From Alphaproteobacteria bacterium (GTDB lineage: Bacteria > Pseudomonadota > Alphaproteobacteria > UBA2966), in contig JABIFY010000146.1 in assembly GCA_018650465.1 (NCBI GenBank), forward strand, positions 1 through 64,000: a stretch of 64,000 nucleotides of DNA, given 5' to 3'. The position numbers and the translations under genes were made by a program. Each line of letters starts with the position of its first letter. Position 1 is the first letter of the stretch. This document shows positions 1-8,480 of the stretch, piece after piece. The notes under the pieces were generated by a model that searched no databases, had not been told where the DNA came from, and was given only the letters and a program-made list of their open reading frames with translations.

Positions 1-234
1 AAAGGGGGATGTGCTCTCCTAACGGTGTGGATAAGGCCTTGCCAAGTAATTGCTGCATATTTTGAGACTTTCTTTGGTCGGAGAATCTCAAAGTATGAAT
101 CACTTCAGGGCTTTATCCTATTAAGTCGGGTACTGTGGTTTCCAATACGATGTTAGCAATCTTACCTGATACAGTGACTTGCCAGGCACGACAGGGCGTG
201 ACAGCCTTGGGCTTTTCAGGAAGAGGAATTTGCT

Positions 235-537
235 ATGCCAAAAGGGTATATCTTGAGCGCACATAGAAGAACGGCTGATCCAGTTAAAGGTCCGGCTTAC
301 GGTGAACTCGCCGGTCCAGCCCTTGCAGCTGCAGGAGGAAGGGTTCTGGCCAAGGGCGGAAGAGTAGAAGCAAGAGAAAACGGTCTTGCCGAACGAACAG
401 TCCTGATCGAATTTGAAAGTTATGAGGCTGCCGTCGCGGCCTATGAAAGCCCCGCTTATCAAAAGGCACTGGAAGTCCTGGACGGCGGCGCTGACCGGGA
501 CTTCAGGATATTTGAAGGTGTTGGTGAAGAAGAATAA
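235..537 (+). CDS. DUF1330 family protein
   Basis: A 100-residue protein of the DUF1330 (dimeric alpha-beta barrel) family. It shows the usual N-terminal MPKGY(I/W) opening, a central GGR(V) strand and the C-terminal pattern with FESYEAAVAAYESPAYQKAL, where family members carry F-P-S-x-E-x-A-x-x-x-y-x-S-x-x-Y. The biochemical role of the family is not established. The ATG is preceded by a strong purine-rich ribosome site (aggaagagga) about 7 bases upstream. It stands alone, with no co-directional partner close by. The 234 bases before it show no gene I can support. Confidence 0.85.
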   Translation: MPKGYILSAHRRTADPVKGPAYGELAGPALAAAGGRVLAKGGRVEARENGLAERTVLIEFESYEAAVAAYESPAYQKALEVLDGGADRDFRIFEGVGEEE

Positions 538-707
538 GTATCCACCATGCCGGCCTGATACCGAAGAAATGGCCTGGTCAGCCCAAGTCAACCCTGGCCC
601 GTGCTTCTCCAACATTTAGTGGCGAGATTTTGGTAGGTTATCCTTGCGCGCAGGCAACTATATCACCACATCAATAGTATAATTCGACAGAGATGAAGGG
701 CGCAGGC

Positions 708-851
708 ATGCAAAGACAACTGACAAGAATATTATTCGTTGCAGGGGCGTTGGCATTGCTCACAGCTTGTGTCTCGAAAGAACCAACCTCGCACGACCAA
801 ACCTGGATTGAAGCAGATCGCGATAAGATGTACACGCGCCACAGGCCGTAG
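708..851 (+). CDS. very small lipoprotein
   Basis: A 47-codon reading frame: a basic N-terminus (MQRQLTR), a hydrophobic stretch and a lipobox LTAC with Cys21, then a short polar tail rich in charged residues ending TRHRP. This is the layout of a small lipoprotein attached to a membrane by its acylated cysteine; function unknown. The ATG at 708 is favoured because AAGGG lies 7 bases upstream; an in-frame ATG at 693 would add five residues. It is convergent with the LysE exporter gene, whose end is only 23 bases away. Confidence 0.6.
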   Translation: MQRQLTRILFVAGALALLTACVSKEPTSHDQTWIEADRDKMYTRHRP

Positions 852-874
852 TTAATCTATTAGAGGCCGCTTGA

Positions 875-1486
875 TCAACGCTCAGCGAAGGCCAATTTGG
901 CACCGATGGCGACAAAAGCTCCGGCATAGGCGCGCCGCACCCAGGTCATAACTAATGGCCGGGTGATGATTTGGTCGCGAACAGCGGCTGCGAACAAGCC
1001 GTAGCAGATGAAAACGGCCAGTGTCATCGCCATGAAAATGCCACCCAGCAAAACCATTTGCCATGTCGCCTGCATTCCAGTGCCACTGACAAATTGCGGC
1101 AGGAATGCCAGAAAAAACATGGATAATTTCGGGTTGAGAATATTGATCAGAGCGCCCTTGACCATAATTTCACGGCCCGACCGCGTATCGGTTTTTCGCT
1201 CGACCGAAAGCGCCCCTTTTTCACGCAGAACGCCCCATGCCATGTATAGCAGATAGGCGACGCCGACGAATTTGGCGATTTGAAAGGCGGTCGCACTGGC
1301 GTGCAACAGGGCAGCCAGGCCGAGAATAGCGGAAAGCAGATGCGGCACGATCCCCATTGTACATCCAACTGCGGCATGAATGCTGCCCATGGCACCCCGC
1401 GACAATCCATAAGCCAGCGTATAGAGGACGCCAGTACCAGGGGCGATGACAAGGATGAAAGACGTGATCAGAAATTCAATGCTCAT
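875..1486 (-). CDS. LysE/RhtB family amino-acid exporter
   Basis: A 203-residue inner-membrane protein of the LysE/RhtB superfamily, whose members export amino acids such as lysine, threonine or homoserine lactones; the substrate here is unknown. The family hallmarks are visible: the N-terminal ITSFILVIAPGTGVLYTL segment with the P-G-P-like loop, GxxxGxxxG-like spacing in the first helices, and the central ALINILNPKLSMFFLAFLPQF signature. About six hydrophobic segments fit the family. I chose the ATG at 1486 (MSIEFLIT), where family members begin, rather than the upstream in-frame start that adds 25 unlikely residues. The next gene is divergent. Confidence 0.88.
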   Translation of the reverse strand: MSIEFLITSFILVIAPGTGVLYTLAYGLSRGAMGSIHAAVGCTMGIVPHLLSAILGLAALLHASATAFQIAKFVGVAYLLYMAWGVLREKGALSVERKTDTRSGREIMVKGALINILNPKLSMFFLAFLPQFVSGTGMQATWQMVLLGGIFMAMTLAVFICYGLFAAAVRDQIITRPLVMTWVRRAYAGAFVAIGAKLAFAER

Positions 1487-1599
1487 GGGGTCAGACCTGT
1501 AATCCGTTTTATGTAGCGTGACGATAATATAGTTGAGCAGTGTCCACGCCCGGTTTTCCACCGTATGGTTCGAGGGCCATTAGTACAGGAATTCACGCA

Positions 1600-2133
1600 A
1601 TGTCAGAAGCCATCAACCGAACTGCCTATTCAAGACTGTCACTATTCCTCCACTGGTTAACTGCAATTCTTGTGATTGCCTTATTTGCAACACACGAAGG
1701 GGACAGGGGAAGCGCATCCTTTGTCTTTCATGTTAGTGGTGGCGCCATCGCGGGTGTATTTTTACTATGGCGGGTCGGGTATCGGATCAGGCGGGGCATG
1801 TCGACAGCTTCTGATCAGGCCGCGATCTATAACACCCTCTCGAAAATCGTATTGTGGGGGTTTCTGGCGTCCATCTTTGTTGTGATTGTCAGCGGCTACT
1901 TCATTCCCTGGTCAGCGGGACGAGGTATCGATATATACGGGCTGTTTACCTTGCCATCTCCCATGAACGCCAATCGCGATTTACACAAATTGCTCGAAGA
2001 AGTACATGAGATCGCCGGACAGCTGTTTATACCGCTCATTGGGCTTCATCTTTTGGGTGCCGCCAAACATGCATTTTTTGATAAAGACGGCATTGCACAG
2101 CGGATGTTCAAATCTTCTGAAGGCGGGATTTAA
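1600..2133 (+). CDS. cytochrome b561 family protein
   Basis: A 177-residue membrane-bound cytochrome b of the b561/Ni-hydrogenase b type. It begins NRTAYSRLSLFLHWLTA, the family's first helix with the haem-ligand-type His in the LHW motif. It has a second histidine region (FVFHVSGGAIAGVF), a third in LLEEVHEIAGQLFIPLIGLHLLGAAKHAFFDKDG with several His residues, and four hydrophobic helices. Such proteins pass electrons between quinol and periplasmic acceptors. The ATG at 1600 has ACAGGA 9 bases upstream and is preferred to the in-frame start at 1540. A single-gene unit; the redox partner is not obvious nearby. Confidence 0.85.
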   Translation: MSEAINRTAYSRLSLFLHWLTAILVIALFATHEGDRGSASFVFHVSGGAIAGVFLLWRVGYRIRRGMSTASDQAAIYNTLSKIVLWGFLASIFVVIVSGYFIPWSAGRGIDIYGLFTLPSPMNANRDLHKLLEEVHEIAGQLFIPLIGLHLLGAAKHAFFDKDGIAQRMFKSSEGGI

Positions 2134-2277
2134 CCAACCAATCCTGTAGGCAATAAATCATTCTTCCGTTGTGCCCTATTAGCGTTGCTGAAATAGCCTG
2201 GAATCATAATCCGCGTGTCGGGACTTAAGACGATTCCCGGTCATCTGATATGGTACTAATTTTGTTGGTGCGAGGCT

Positions 2278-2931
2278 TTAGTCGTCGCTGAGATGCAGGC
2301 TCAGCCCGGCGCGAACGTGTCGGATCATTTCTGTGTGGGCTTCTTCCGGTGTGCCGGTGGCGATGACGTTATACAGGTCGACATGAACTTCGGGCTGTAC
2401 GGAAGCTTCATCGCCGCGCGTGGCTGCAAACAGCCACAATGAGATGCCGCGGTTCCAGATATTATCAAACATGTCCAGCAGGGCAGGATTGCCGACTTGC
2501 TCAACGATCAGCCGATGGATGTCCTTGTTGGCGATGAATTCTTCTTCGAGCGTTTGCTCACCACTCACCAATTCCGCGTCGACATTGGCTTTGATGATGG
2601 CCAGTTTTTCAGGTGAGCGATCCTCGGCCATCCGGTAAGCGGCGTAGCCTTCAATTGCTTCGCGCGCGCCATAGAGTGAACGAACTTCTTTGTCAGAAAT
2701 ATTGCGGATTGAAAAGCCCTTGCGGCCTGTCTGAACCAGCACGCCTTCCTGTTCCAGACGCAGCAAAGCCTCGCGCACAGGTGTGCGGCTGACATTGATC
2801 TCTTCGGCGATCTGTTCCTGGATCAGACGTTCACCCGGCTCGAACTGTCCGTTGACGATGGCATAGAGAATCTGCTCGTAGACATCGAGTGCCAGTCGCG
2901 GTTGAACAATGGGGGCGCGCTTGAATTTCAT
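2278..2931 (-). CDS. GntR family regulator, FCD type
   Basis: A 217-residue transcriptional regulator. The N-terminal winged helix-turn-helix (about residues 10-75) has the GntR pattern: YEQILYAIVNGQFEPGERL, then QEQIAEEINVSRTPVREALLRLEQEG. The C-terminal all-helical FCD ligand domain follows, with LYGAREAIEGYAA, the ERD-like D/H positions around NKDIHRLIVE and a terminal H in EEAHTEMIRHVRAGL. FCD regulators usually bind small carboxylates or amino-acid-like ligands, often through a metal. It is divergent from the RidA gene across 37 bases that contain a palindromic site. Matching sites occur before the amidotransferase operon and the oxidase/aldehyde dehydrogenase pair, so I infer it is the local repressor, controlling itself too. 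Confidence 0.9.
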   Translation of the reverse strand: MKFKRAPIVQPRLALDVYEQILYAIVNGQFEPGERLIQEQIAEEINVSRTPVREALLRLEQEGVLVQTGRKGFSIRNISDKEVRSLYGAREAIEGYAAYRMAEDRSPEKLAIIKANVDAELVSGEQTLEEEFIANKDIHRLIVEQVGNPALLDMFDNIWNRGISLWLFAATRGDEASVQPEVHVDLYNVIATGTPEEAHTEMIRHVRAGLSLHLSDD

Positions 2932-2946
2932 CGTTTGCCTTTCACA

Positions 2947-2963
2947 TTAAATACTGTATACAG
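2947..2963. promoter_or_regulatory. GntR operator copy 1
   Basis: TTAAATACTGTATACAG, matching 14 of 17 positions of TTGTATACTGTATACAA, the reverse complement of the perfect copy at 8481. It lies in the 37-base gap between the regulator gene and the divergent RidA gene and ends 6 bases before the RidA ATG, so occupancy should block both promoters. Confidence 0.75.
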
Positions 2964-2968
2964 GATAC

Positions 2969-3379
2969 ATGGTAGTTTTAACAGCACAAGGTAGCGGTCG
3001 TTTCGAAAAAATGGGTTCGTACTCACGAGCCAAGCGCGTTGGACCGTTCGTATATATCGCAGGCACCACGTCGATGCACAATGGCGAGCTGCAATCCCCT
3101 TTTGATATCTATGCTCAGTCGATCTTCATCTTTGATCAAATTGAAAAAGCACTGGGCGCTGTCGGGGCGGAAATGCGTCATGTCGTGCGGACCAAAGCCT
3201 ATGTCACGGATATGCGTGATGCCGGCGGATTTATCAAGGCCCACGGCGAGCTATTCAAAGATATTGAACCCGTTTTGACGGGTGTTCAGGCCGGTTTAAC
3301 GACGCCGGGCATGATGGTGGAAATCGAAGTGGATGCAATTATCCATGATGAGAACGGCAAGATAGACTACGGACAATAA
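2969..3379 (+). CDS. RidA-family imine/enamine deaminase
   Basis: A 136-residue member of the RidA/YjgF/Rid7-like family, which hydrolyses reactive enamine/imine intermediates to ketones or aldehydes and ammonia. Visible motifs are SGRFEKMGSYSRAKRVG near the start, VYIAGTTS, the RTKAYVTDM strand with the substrate-carboxylate-binding Arg of catalytically competent members, and MVEIEVDAI at the C-terminus. Homology upstream of GSYSRAKRVG supports the ATG at 2969 despite the weak ribosome site (AGGA only 3 bases away). It directly follows an operator and leads the transporter block. A deaminase of this kind would suit a pathway in which a flavin oxidase releases imines, which is my inference. 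Confidence 0.85.
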   Translation: MVVLTAQGSGRFEKMGSYSRAKRVGPFVYIAGTTSMHNGELQSPFDIYAQSIFIFDQIEKALGAVGAEMRHVVRTKAYVTDMRDAGGFIKAHGELFKDIEPVLTGVQAGLTTPGMMVEIEVDAIIHDENGKIDYGQ

Positions 3380-3578
3380 CAAGAAACCGGGGCGCGAGAT
3401 CCCGGCCTACATCGCCAAAGACAATATCAATATTGCGTGGCATTACAGGGAAGGCCTCAACTATGTTCTTGAGGCGGAGACGAACAGATAAGACAGGAGA
3501 CAAGTCCGTCTACCTGTTAGCAAACTTCAAAATAGGAGACAGACCTTCCTTGCCTTTGCGCCTGGTGTCTGTCGCCCG

Positions 3579-3601
3579 GTATCTGTCACAAGTATCTGTC
3601 A
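3579..3601 (+). repeat. tandem 13-bp repeat before transporter
   Basis: Two copies of GTATCTGTCA, 13 bases apart (3579 and 3592), end directly before the ATG of the permease-ATPase fusion. No ordinary ribosome site is seen there. Related gacag/ctgtc words occur through 3480-3601 and could form hairpins (for example around 3535-3575). Role unknown. Confidence 0.4.
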
Positions 3602-3602
3602 A

Positions 3603-5435
3603 ATGATTGACCAGCGTACAAGAGAGTGCGCTGTTTCTTTTGGGCTGTTGTTGCCAGTCATCATTGGTATTGTCTGGGCCGCATCAGCGACCGAGGTCGT
3701 CGGACGCGAATTGCTGCTTCTCGGTTGCGTCAACATCATTGCTGCTGTCGGCCTCGGCCTCTTTTCAGGCACCAGTGGCATTCTGTCCCTTGGGCATGTG
3801 GCCTTTTTTGGCGTTGGTGCCTACGTGGCCGCCTGGTTCACGCTGCCAGCTGCCATGAAATCGTTTCTCCTCCCCGATATGCCGCTTTTTGTCCAGGAAG
3901 CCGAATGGTCGCTGGCCATGGCATTACCCGTTGCGGCATTGGTCTGCATGTTGCTCGGTGTGATTTCCGGTGCCGTCATGATGCGGCTTCGGGATACCTC
4001 TGCCGTGATCGCCAGCTTTGGCTTGGTCGTTATATTCTATCTGGTGTTCATTGGCGCAAAACCCCTGACCAACGGCAAACAATCCCTTTACGGCCTGCCC
4101 GTAGATCAGGCCACCTGGCCGGTTTTCATCGGCACGATGGTCGTGGCCCTGGGCATTGCCTTTTATATGAAAAGTACGCGCTTTGCCCGCAACCTTGAAG
4201 CAACCCGCGATGAAGAACAGGCCTCACGCTCAATCGGCATCGAGCCACAATTCCATATTTTCATGTTCTGGGTCCTTAGCGCCGGGATCGTCGGCTTGGC
4301 GGGCGCGCTTTACGGTCATGTCATTGGCGTCATTTCACCCAGCGGATTCTACCTGGAGAAAACCTTCGCCCTGGTCGCCATGATTATTCTGGGTGGGTAC
4401 CGGTCGGTCAGTGGCTGCGTCGTCGGTGCGGTAGTGATTACCATAGCCGAAGAGATTTTTCGCAAGACGGAAGAACATCTCGGCACCTTTGCCGGCACTG
4501 AAACGATCTTCGGTTTTGAATTCCCGCTTGTCTTTGGTCTAACAGCGATCTCGTTTTCGATCATGATCCTGATCATTCTCTATACCCGGCCACAAGGCGT
4601 TTTGGGCTATCGGGAAATCGCCACCATGTTCAACGTCTTCGCGGCCAACAAAGACGACGCGGGAAAACATACAGAACTGCCAACATATAAAGTCTCCGCT
4701 GAACGCGTCCTTGAAACACACAACTTGTCGAAATCATATTCCGGCCTGAACGCCTTGGAAGATGTCGGGATCAAGGTCGGGGCAGGGGAGATCATCGGAC
4801 TGATCGGTCCTAACGGCGCAGGCAAAACGACCTTTATCAATGTGCTGACAGGTTCTCTTTTTGCGACTGATGGCAAGATCGAATTAAACAATGAAGTCGG
4901 CACAGAATGGAGCGCCGTCAAATTGGCGCGTAAAGGCCTTGGACGAACGTTCCAGAATATCAGGTTGTTTACTTCACTCAGTGCGCTTGAAAATGTCATC
5001 GCGGCCGTGACCGTACAGTCACCTGGCCTTGGCAGACGAGAAGTTGAAGCGACGGCCATGGGCTGGCTGAACTTCCTCAATCTTGGCGACAAGGCCCACA
5101 CTAATTCCGGCAACCTTGCCTATGGCGACCAGCGCAGGCTGGAGATTGCCAGGGCGTTGGCGCTGGAACCAGATTTCCTGTTGCTGGACGAACCAGTTGC
5201 AGGAATGAACTCCGTGGAAACAGAAGACCTGAAGAAAGGTCTTCAGCAAATTGTTTCCAAATTCGGTATCGGCATTCTGCTTGTCGAACATGACCTGAAA
5301 ATGGTCATGCAACTATGTGACCGGATTTATGTGTTGAACAAAGGTCAGCTCATTGCGGAAGGATTGCCCAAAGATATCGCCACCAATGCGGCTGTCATTG
5401 AGGCCTATGTCGGAGAGGAAACCGATCACCTGTAA
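3603..5435 (+). CDS. LivM-LivG fused ABC permease/ATPase
   Basis: A 610-residue fusion of a branched-chain amino acid type permease and its ATPase. Residues about 1-335 are LivM-like: many hydrophobic helices, LSLGHVAFFGVGAYVAA, the coupling-loop sequence NLEATRDEEQASRSIGI, and a terminal YTRPQGVLG. Residues about 368-605 are LivG-like, with Walker A GPNGAGKTT (about 402), LGRTFQNIRLF in the Q-loop area, LAYGDQRRLEIARAL (signature, variant of LSxGQ), Walker B FLLLDEPVAGM and H-loop LLVEHDLKMVM. HAAT-family importers carry amino acids, amides, urea or related compounds. It is followed 39 bases later by its binding protein. The fused form is a known variant. Start by the first ATG; no clear ribosome site. 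Confidence 0.9.
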   Translation: MIDQRTRECAVSFGLLLPVIIGIVWAASATEVVGRELLLLGCVNIIAAVGLGLFSGTSGILSLGHVAFFGVGAYVAAWFTLPAAMKSFLLPDMPLFVQEAEWSLAMALPVAALVCMLLGVISGAVMMRLRDTSAVIASFGLVVIFYLVFIGAKPLTNGKQSLYGLPVDQATWPVFIGTMVVALGIAFYMKSTRFARNLEATRDEEQASRSIGIEPQFHIFMFWVLSAGIVGLAGALYGHVIGVISPSGFYLEKTFALVAMIILGGYRSVSGCVVGAVVITIAEEIFRKTEEHLGTFAGTETIFGFEFPLVFGLTAISFSIMILIILYTRPQGVLGYREIATMFNVFAANKDDAGKHTELPTYKVSAERVLETHNLSKSYSGLNALEDVGIKVGAGEIIGLIGPNGAGKTTFINVLTGSLFATDGKIELNNEVGTEWSAVKLARKGLGRTFQNIRLFTSLSALENVIAAVTVQSPGLGRREVEATAMGWLNFLNLGDKAHTNSGNLAYGDQRRLEIARALALEPDFLLLDEPVAGMNSVETEDLKKGLQQIVSKFGIGILLVEHDLKMVMQLCDRIYVLNKGQLIAEGLPKDIATNAAVIEAYVGEETDHL

Positions 5436-5474
5436 CAATAAAATCAAGTTCAACCCCCCAACAGAGGAATGATC

Positions 5475-6650
5475 ATGTCTGTGAAAAAACTACTGGCTGC
5501 CGGCCTGGCGATTACCAGTCTTGCCGGACTAACGACAACACCTGTAAGTGCCGAAGATTTTGTCATTGGCGCCGTCAGCGCCCGCACTGGATTTATGGCC
5601 GCTTACGATACCCCCTTTATGCAGGGTGTTTCGATGTATATCGAGGAAGCCAACAAAGGCGGTGGCCTGAACGGTAAATATCCGATCAAACTGATTGAGC
5701 GCGACGATGGTTCTGATGTTCAAAAGGCGGCTATCTCGGTTGGTGAATTGCTCAAGAAGCAAAAGATGAGTGCCTTTATTTCCAGTGCGATTTCACCCGC
5801 GGCGATTGCCGCAGGCTCAATGGTCAGAAGTAAAGATTTGTTGATCATGCATACCATTGCCTCACAGCCAACCATTCCGGCCCGCGCCGGTGGCGGCAGT
5901 TATCTGGTGATGATGTCGGATGCCCACATGGGCGGAGTTTACGCTAAATTTGCCTACAATGATCTGAAGGCAAAGACGGCCTACATCGTCACATCAGATT
6001 TTGATCCCTACACAGAATTCCTGCCGCTGTATTTCAAGGACTTGTTTGAAAAGCAAGGCGGCAAGGTCATTGGTCAGTCTTCTTTTGCCTATGACCAACA
6101 GGAATTTTCCAAGGTTGTCTCTGCCATCAAGAAGTTGCCACAAGAGCCTGACGTCATTGTCGGCATGCCTTTTGACAATGACTTCCCTATTTTCATCAAC
6201 CAGCTTCGCGCAGCCGGTATCAAATCTACCTACCTCGGTCCGGACGTTCTGGATAACCCGTCCGTCAAGGGACTGGGCAAGGTTGTTGAAGGCGTTCACT
6301 ACGTCACAATGGCAGCACCTGCTGCCAGTGCTTCAGCAGACGCATTTGTCAAAGCCTACGCAAAGAAGTATGGCAACGCAGATGCTTATTATCCTGCCAT
6401 GGTGGGTTATTCTGCCATGCGCCTGGTCGCAGCTGCAGCCAAAGCTGCTGGGACAACGGACGCCAAAGCTGTTCGTGATGCCTTTGGCCAGTTGGAGAAT
6501 GTGCAAACAGAAATTGGTTCTGTCACCTACAAAGGTGTTGGCAAGCTTCCAAACTTGCCCGTGCATATTATGCGCATCGATGGTGGCAAAGGAACGTACC
6601 TGAAGTCCATCAAGCTTGACCCGTCTGAAATTCCGACGGCCAAGAAATAA
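5475..6650 (+). CDS. ABC transporter substrate-binding protein (LivK type)
   Basis: A 391-residue periplasmic binding protein of the Leu/Ile/Val-binding (PBP type 1, Peripla_BP_6) family. A Sec signal peptide is visible (MSVKKLLAAG, hydrophobic core, cleavage expected after VSA at about residue 26). The mature protein starts EDFVIGAVSARTGFMAAYD and contains GGLNGKYPIKLIERDDGSDVQKA, the usual strand-loop of the family where ligand amino and carboxylate groups are bound. I chose the ATG at 5475 because AGAGGA sits at proper distance; the ATG at 5469 is too close. The ligand cannot be read from sequence; the genomic context suggests an amine or amino acid derivative. Confidence 0.9.
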   Translation: MSVKKLLAAGLAITSLAGLTTTPVSAEDFVIGAVSARTGFMAAYDTPFMQGVSMYIEEANKGGGLNGKYPIKLIERDDGSDVQKAAISVGELLKKQKMSAFISSAISPAAIAAGSMVRSKDLLIMHTIASQPTIPARAGGGSYLVMMSDAHMGGVYAKFAYNDLKAKTAYIVTSDFDPYTEFLPLYFKDLFEKQGGKVIGQSSFAYDQQEFSKVVSAIKKLPQEPDVIVGMPFDNDFPIFINQLRAAGIKSTYLGPDVLDNPSVKGLGKVVEGVHYVTMAAPAASASADAFVKAYAKKYGNADAYYPAMVGYSAMRLVAAAAKAAGTTDAKAVRDAFGQLENVQTEIGSVTYKGVGKLPNLPVHIMRIDGGKGTYLKSIKLDPSEIPTAKK

Positions 6651-6657
6651 CTCTGGA

Positions 6658-6705
6658 TTTTCAGCAGGCTGTTGGTGTCACTATTTTCCTGCAGCCTGCT
6701 GAAAA
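6658..6705 (+). terminator. hairpin after binding-protein gene
   Basis: A perfect 14-base inverted repeat, TTTTCAGCAGGCTG and its complement (6658-6671 and 6692-6705), with a 20-base loop, lies 8 bases after the binding-protein stop. It is followed by only a weak T-rich stretch. It may protect the 3' end of an abundant binding-protein message or reduce transcription into the downstream genes, a common arrangement in ABC importer operons. Confidence 0.65.
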
Positions 6706-6739
6706 CCATTTTACTCTAATGAATTGACCAGAACCTTTC

Positions 6740-7447
6740 ATGTTAGTTGTCCAGGATATTGAAGTTTCCTACGGGGCTGTTGCCGCCGTAAAAGGCATCT
6801 CCTTTAACGTTGGAAAAGGGGAATTGGTCACGATTATCGGTGCCAATGGCGCTGGAAAATCGACCACGCTGAATGCCATCATGGGCCTGGTGCCGATTAC
6901 CGCCGGTGACATGTTGATGAAGGGTCAGACCCTGACCAGGGTGTCCGTTGAAAATCGGGTTGGTCTGGGTATGTCCTATTCGCCAGAAGGGCGTCGCGTC
7001 TTCAAGTCACTTTCTGTACTTGAAAACCTGAAAGCCGGCGGGACGACATTGTCCAAGGATGTGGCGGCAGAACGTATCGACCGGGTCATGGCACATTTCC
7101 CGACACTTCAGGAACGGCGCGATCAGGTTTCCGGCACTTTGTCCGGTGGCGAACAACAAATGCTGGCGATTGCCCGTGCCCTGGTGTCCGACCCTGAGTT
7201 TCTCATTCTGGATGAACCTTCTTTAGGGTTGGCCCCAAAGATTGTGTCCCAGGTTTTCGAAATTATTTCTGAACTACGCGGTTATGGCGTGACGATCCTG
7301 CTGGTCGAACAAAATATCAGCAAGAGCCTCGCCGTTGCAGATCGGGCTTATGTCATGGAACTGGGACTGATTGTTAAATCCGGGTTCGCAGCCGAATTGG
7401 CGGATGATCCCGAAATTCATGACAGCTATCTCGGCACAGCCGGTTAG
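6740..7447 (+). CDS. LivF-type ABC ATP-binding protein
   Basis: A 235-residue ATPase of the LivF kind, the second nucleotide-binding subunit of HAAT importers. Motifs are Walker A GANGAGKST (about 34-42), the LivF-typical YSPEGRRVFKSLSVLENL, signature LSGGEQQMLAIARAL (about 134), Walker B FLILDEPSLGLAP (about 155) and VEQN as H-loop region, where LivF proteins have Gln rather than His before Asn. It works with the ATPase half of the fusion protein. It lies between the binding protein and the LivH-type permease, 18 bases before the latter, so they are co-transcribed. Confidence 0.92.
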   Translation: MLVVQDIEVSYGAVAAVKGISFNVGKGELVTIIGANGAGKSTTLNAIMGLVPITAGDMLMKGQTLTRVSVENRVGLGMSYSPEGRRVFKSLSVLENLKAGGTTLSKDVAAERIDRVMAHFPTLQERRDQVSGTLSGGEQQMLAIARALVSDPEFLILDEPSLGLAPKIVSQVFEIISELRGYGVTILLVEQNISKSLAVADRAYVMELGLIVKSGFAAELADDPEIHDSYLGTAG

Positions 7448-7465
7448 TCAGGTACAGGAACGACG

Positions 7466-8353
7466 ATGGAAGAATTTGTCCAGTATATTGTTACCATCCT
7501 CAGCCTTGGCAGCATCTATGCCTTGCTGGCTCTGGGGCTGGTTGTTGTTTTTGGTCAGTTGGGGTTCCTGAATTTCGCCCACGGTGATTTGATGACCCTG
7601 TTCGGCTATTGCCTGCTGTTTCTGACCTTGGCGGGCACGCCTTTCTGGGTCGCGGTTCTCATCGCCATCGTCTTTGCCGGGCTGTGTGCGGTGGCCATGG
7701 AGCGTATTGCCTTTCGACCACTACGCGGGCAAAGCCCGATGAGTTTGCTGATTACCTCGTTTGCCATTTCCGGGGCCTTGCATGTCATTTTTCAGATCGC
7801 CATCAGCCCACGATCCAAGCCCATTCCAATTCCTGAATTCCTTTCCGGTTATTTCACCATTGGTGAAATTTTCATTGGTCGGGCTCAGGTTTTCACAATC
7901 ATCGTGGCCATCGGCTCGCTGTTGCTGCTGCGTTATTTCCTGACGCATTCACGGATGGGCATTGGCCTTCGGGCCTCGGCTGATGATTTCGACGTTGCCC
8001 GTGTCATGGGCATCAAAGCGAACCGGGTTATTGCCTTGGCTTTCTTCCTGTCCGGCGTTCTGGCAGGGATTGCCGCCTTACTGTGGATATCTCAACGCGG
8101 TGCCGTCTTTCCGACACTGGGCCTGACACCAATGATCAAGGCTTTGATCGCGGCAATCATAGGTGGGCTGACGAATCCCAAAGGGGCCTTGTACGGCGGT
8201 TTCTTCCTGGGGTTTCTTGAAGCGACGCTTCTCAGCATCCTGCCGGACGACCTGGTTGTTTTCCGGGATGCGGCGGTACTGTTGATTCTTGTGCTGTTCC
8301 TGATGTATCGGCCCAACGGCATGATCGCGACCAATCCGGAGCCCATGAGATGA
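7466..8353 (+). CDS. LivH-type ABC permease
   Basis: A 295-residue inner-membrane permease of the LivH family, with about eight hydrophobic helices. Recognisable segments are GSIYALLALGLVVVFGQLGFLNFAHGDLMTLFGY near the N-terminus and LLLRYFLTHSRMGIGLRASADDFDVARVMGIKANRVI, the cytoplasmic coupling loop that docks on the ATPase. Near the end come ALIAAIIGGLTNPKGALYGGFFLGFLE and a final MYRPNGM. It completes the importer: fused LivMG, binding protein, LivF, LivH. The start ATG at 7466 has GGAACGACG-type purines upstream. The next gene begins 159 bases later behind its own operator. Confidence 0.92.
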   Translation: MEEFVQYIVTILSLGSIYALLALGLVVVFGQLGFLNFAHGDLMTLFGYCLLFLTLAGTPFWVAVLIAIVFAGLCAVAMERIAFRPLRGQSPMSLLITSFAISGALHVIFQIAISPRSKPIPIPEFLSGYFTIGEIFIGRAQVFTIIVAIGSLLLLRYFLTHSRMGIGLRASADDFDVARVMGIKANRVIALAFFLSGVLAGIAALLWISQRGAVFPTLGLTPMIKALIAAIIGGLTNPKGALYGGFFLGFLEATLLSILPDDLVVFRDAAVLLILVLFLMYRPNGMIATNPEPMR

Positions 8354-8480
8354 CAGACATCCAGGGGGAATCTGTGAGCAGGGACCTGTTTAGAACCGTA
8401 GAGTTCTCACTTTTTTTGTCGAAAGCCAGACCTAAGTCTTGTGCAGGTGTGACAAAGCGCGTAAATCTCCAAACTGTATC

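Noticed and set aside
1-234. Open frame from base 1 to about 150 on the + strand
   Set aside because: About 50 codons with no recognisable family; cannot be distinguished from chance, so no partial gene is claimed.
121-615. Long open frame on the - strand across the DUF1330 gene
   Set aside because: It is antisense to a well-supported gene with its own ribosome site; the translation (poly-Phe, Ser/Cys-rich) is unlike a protein.
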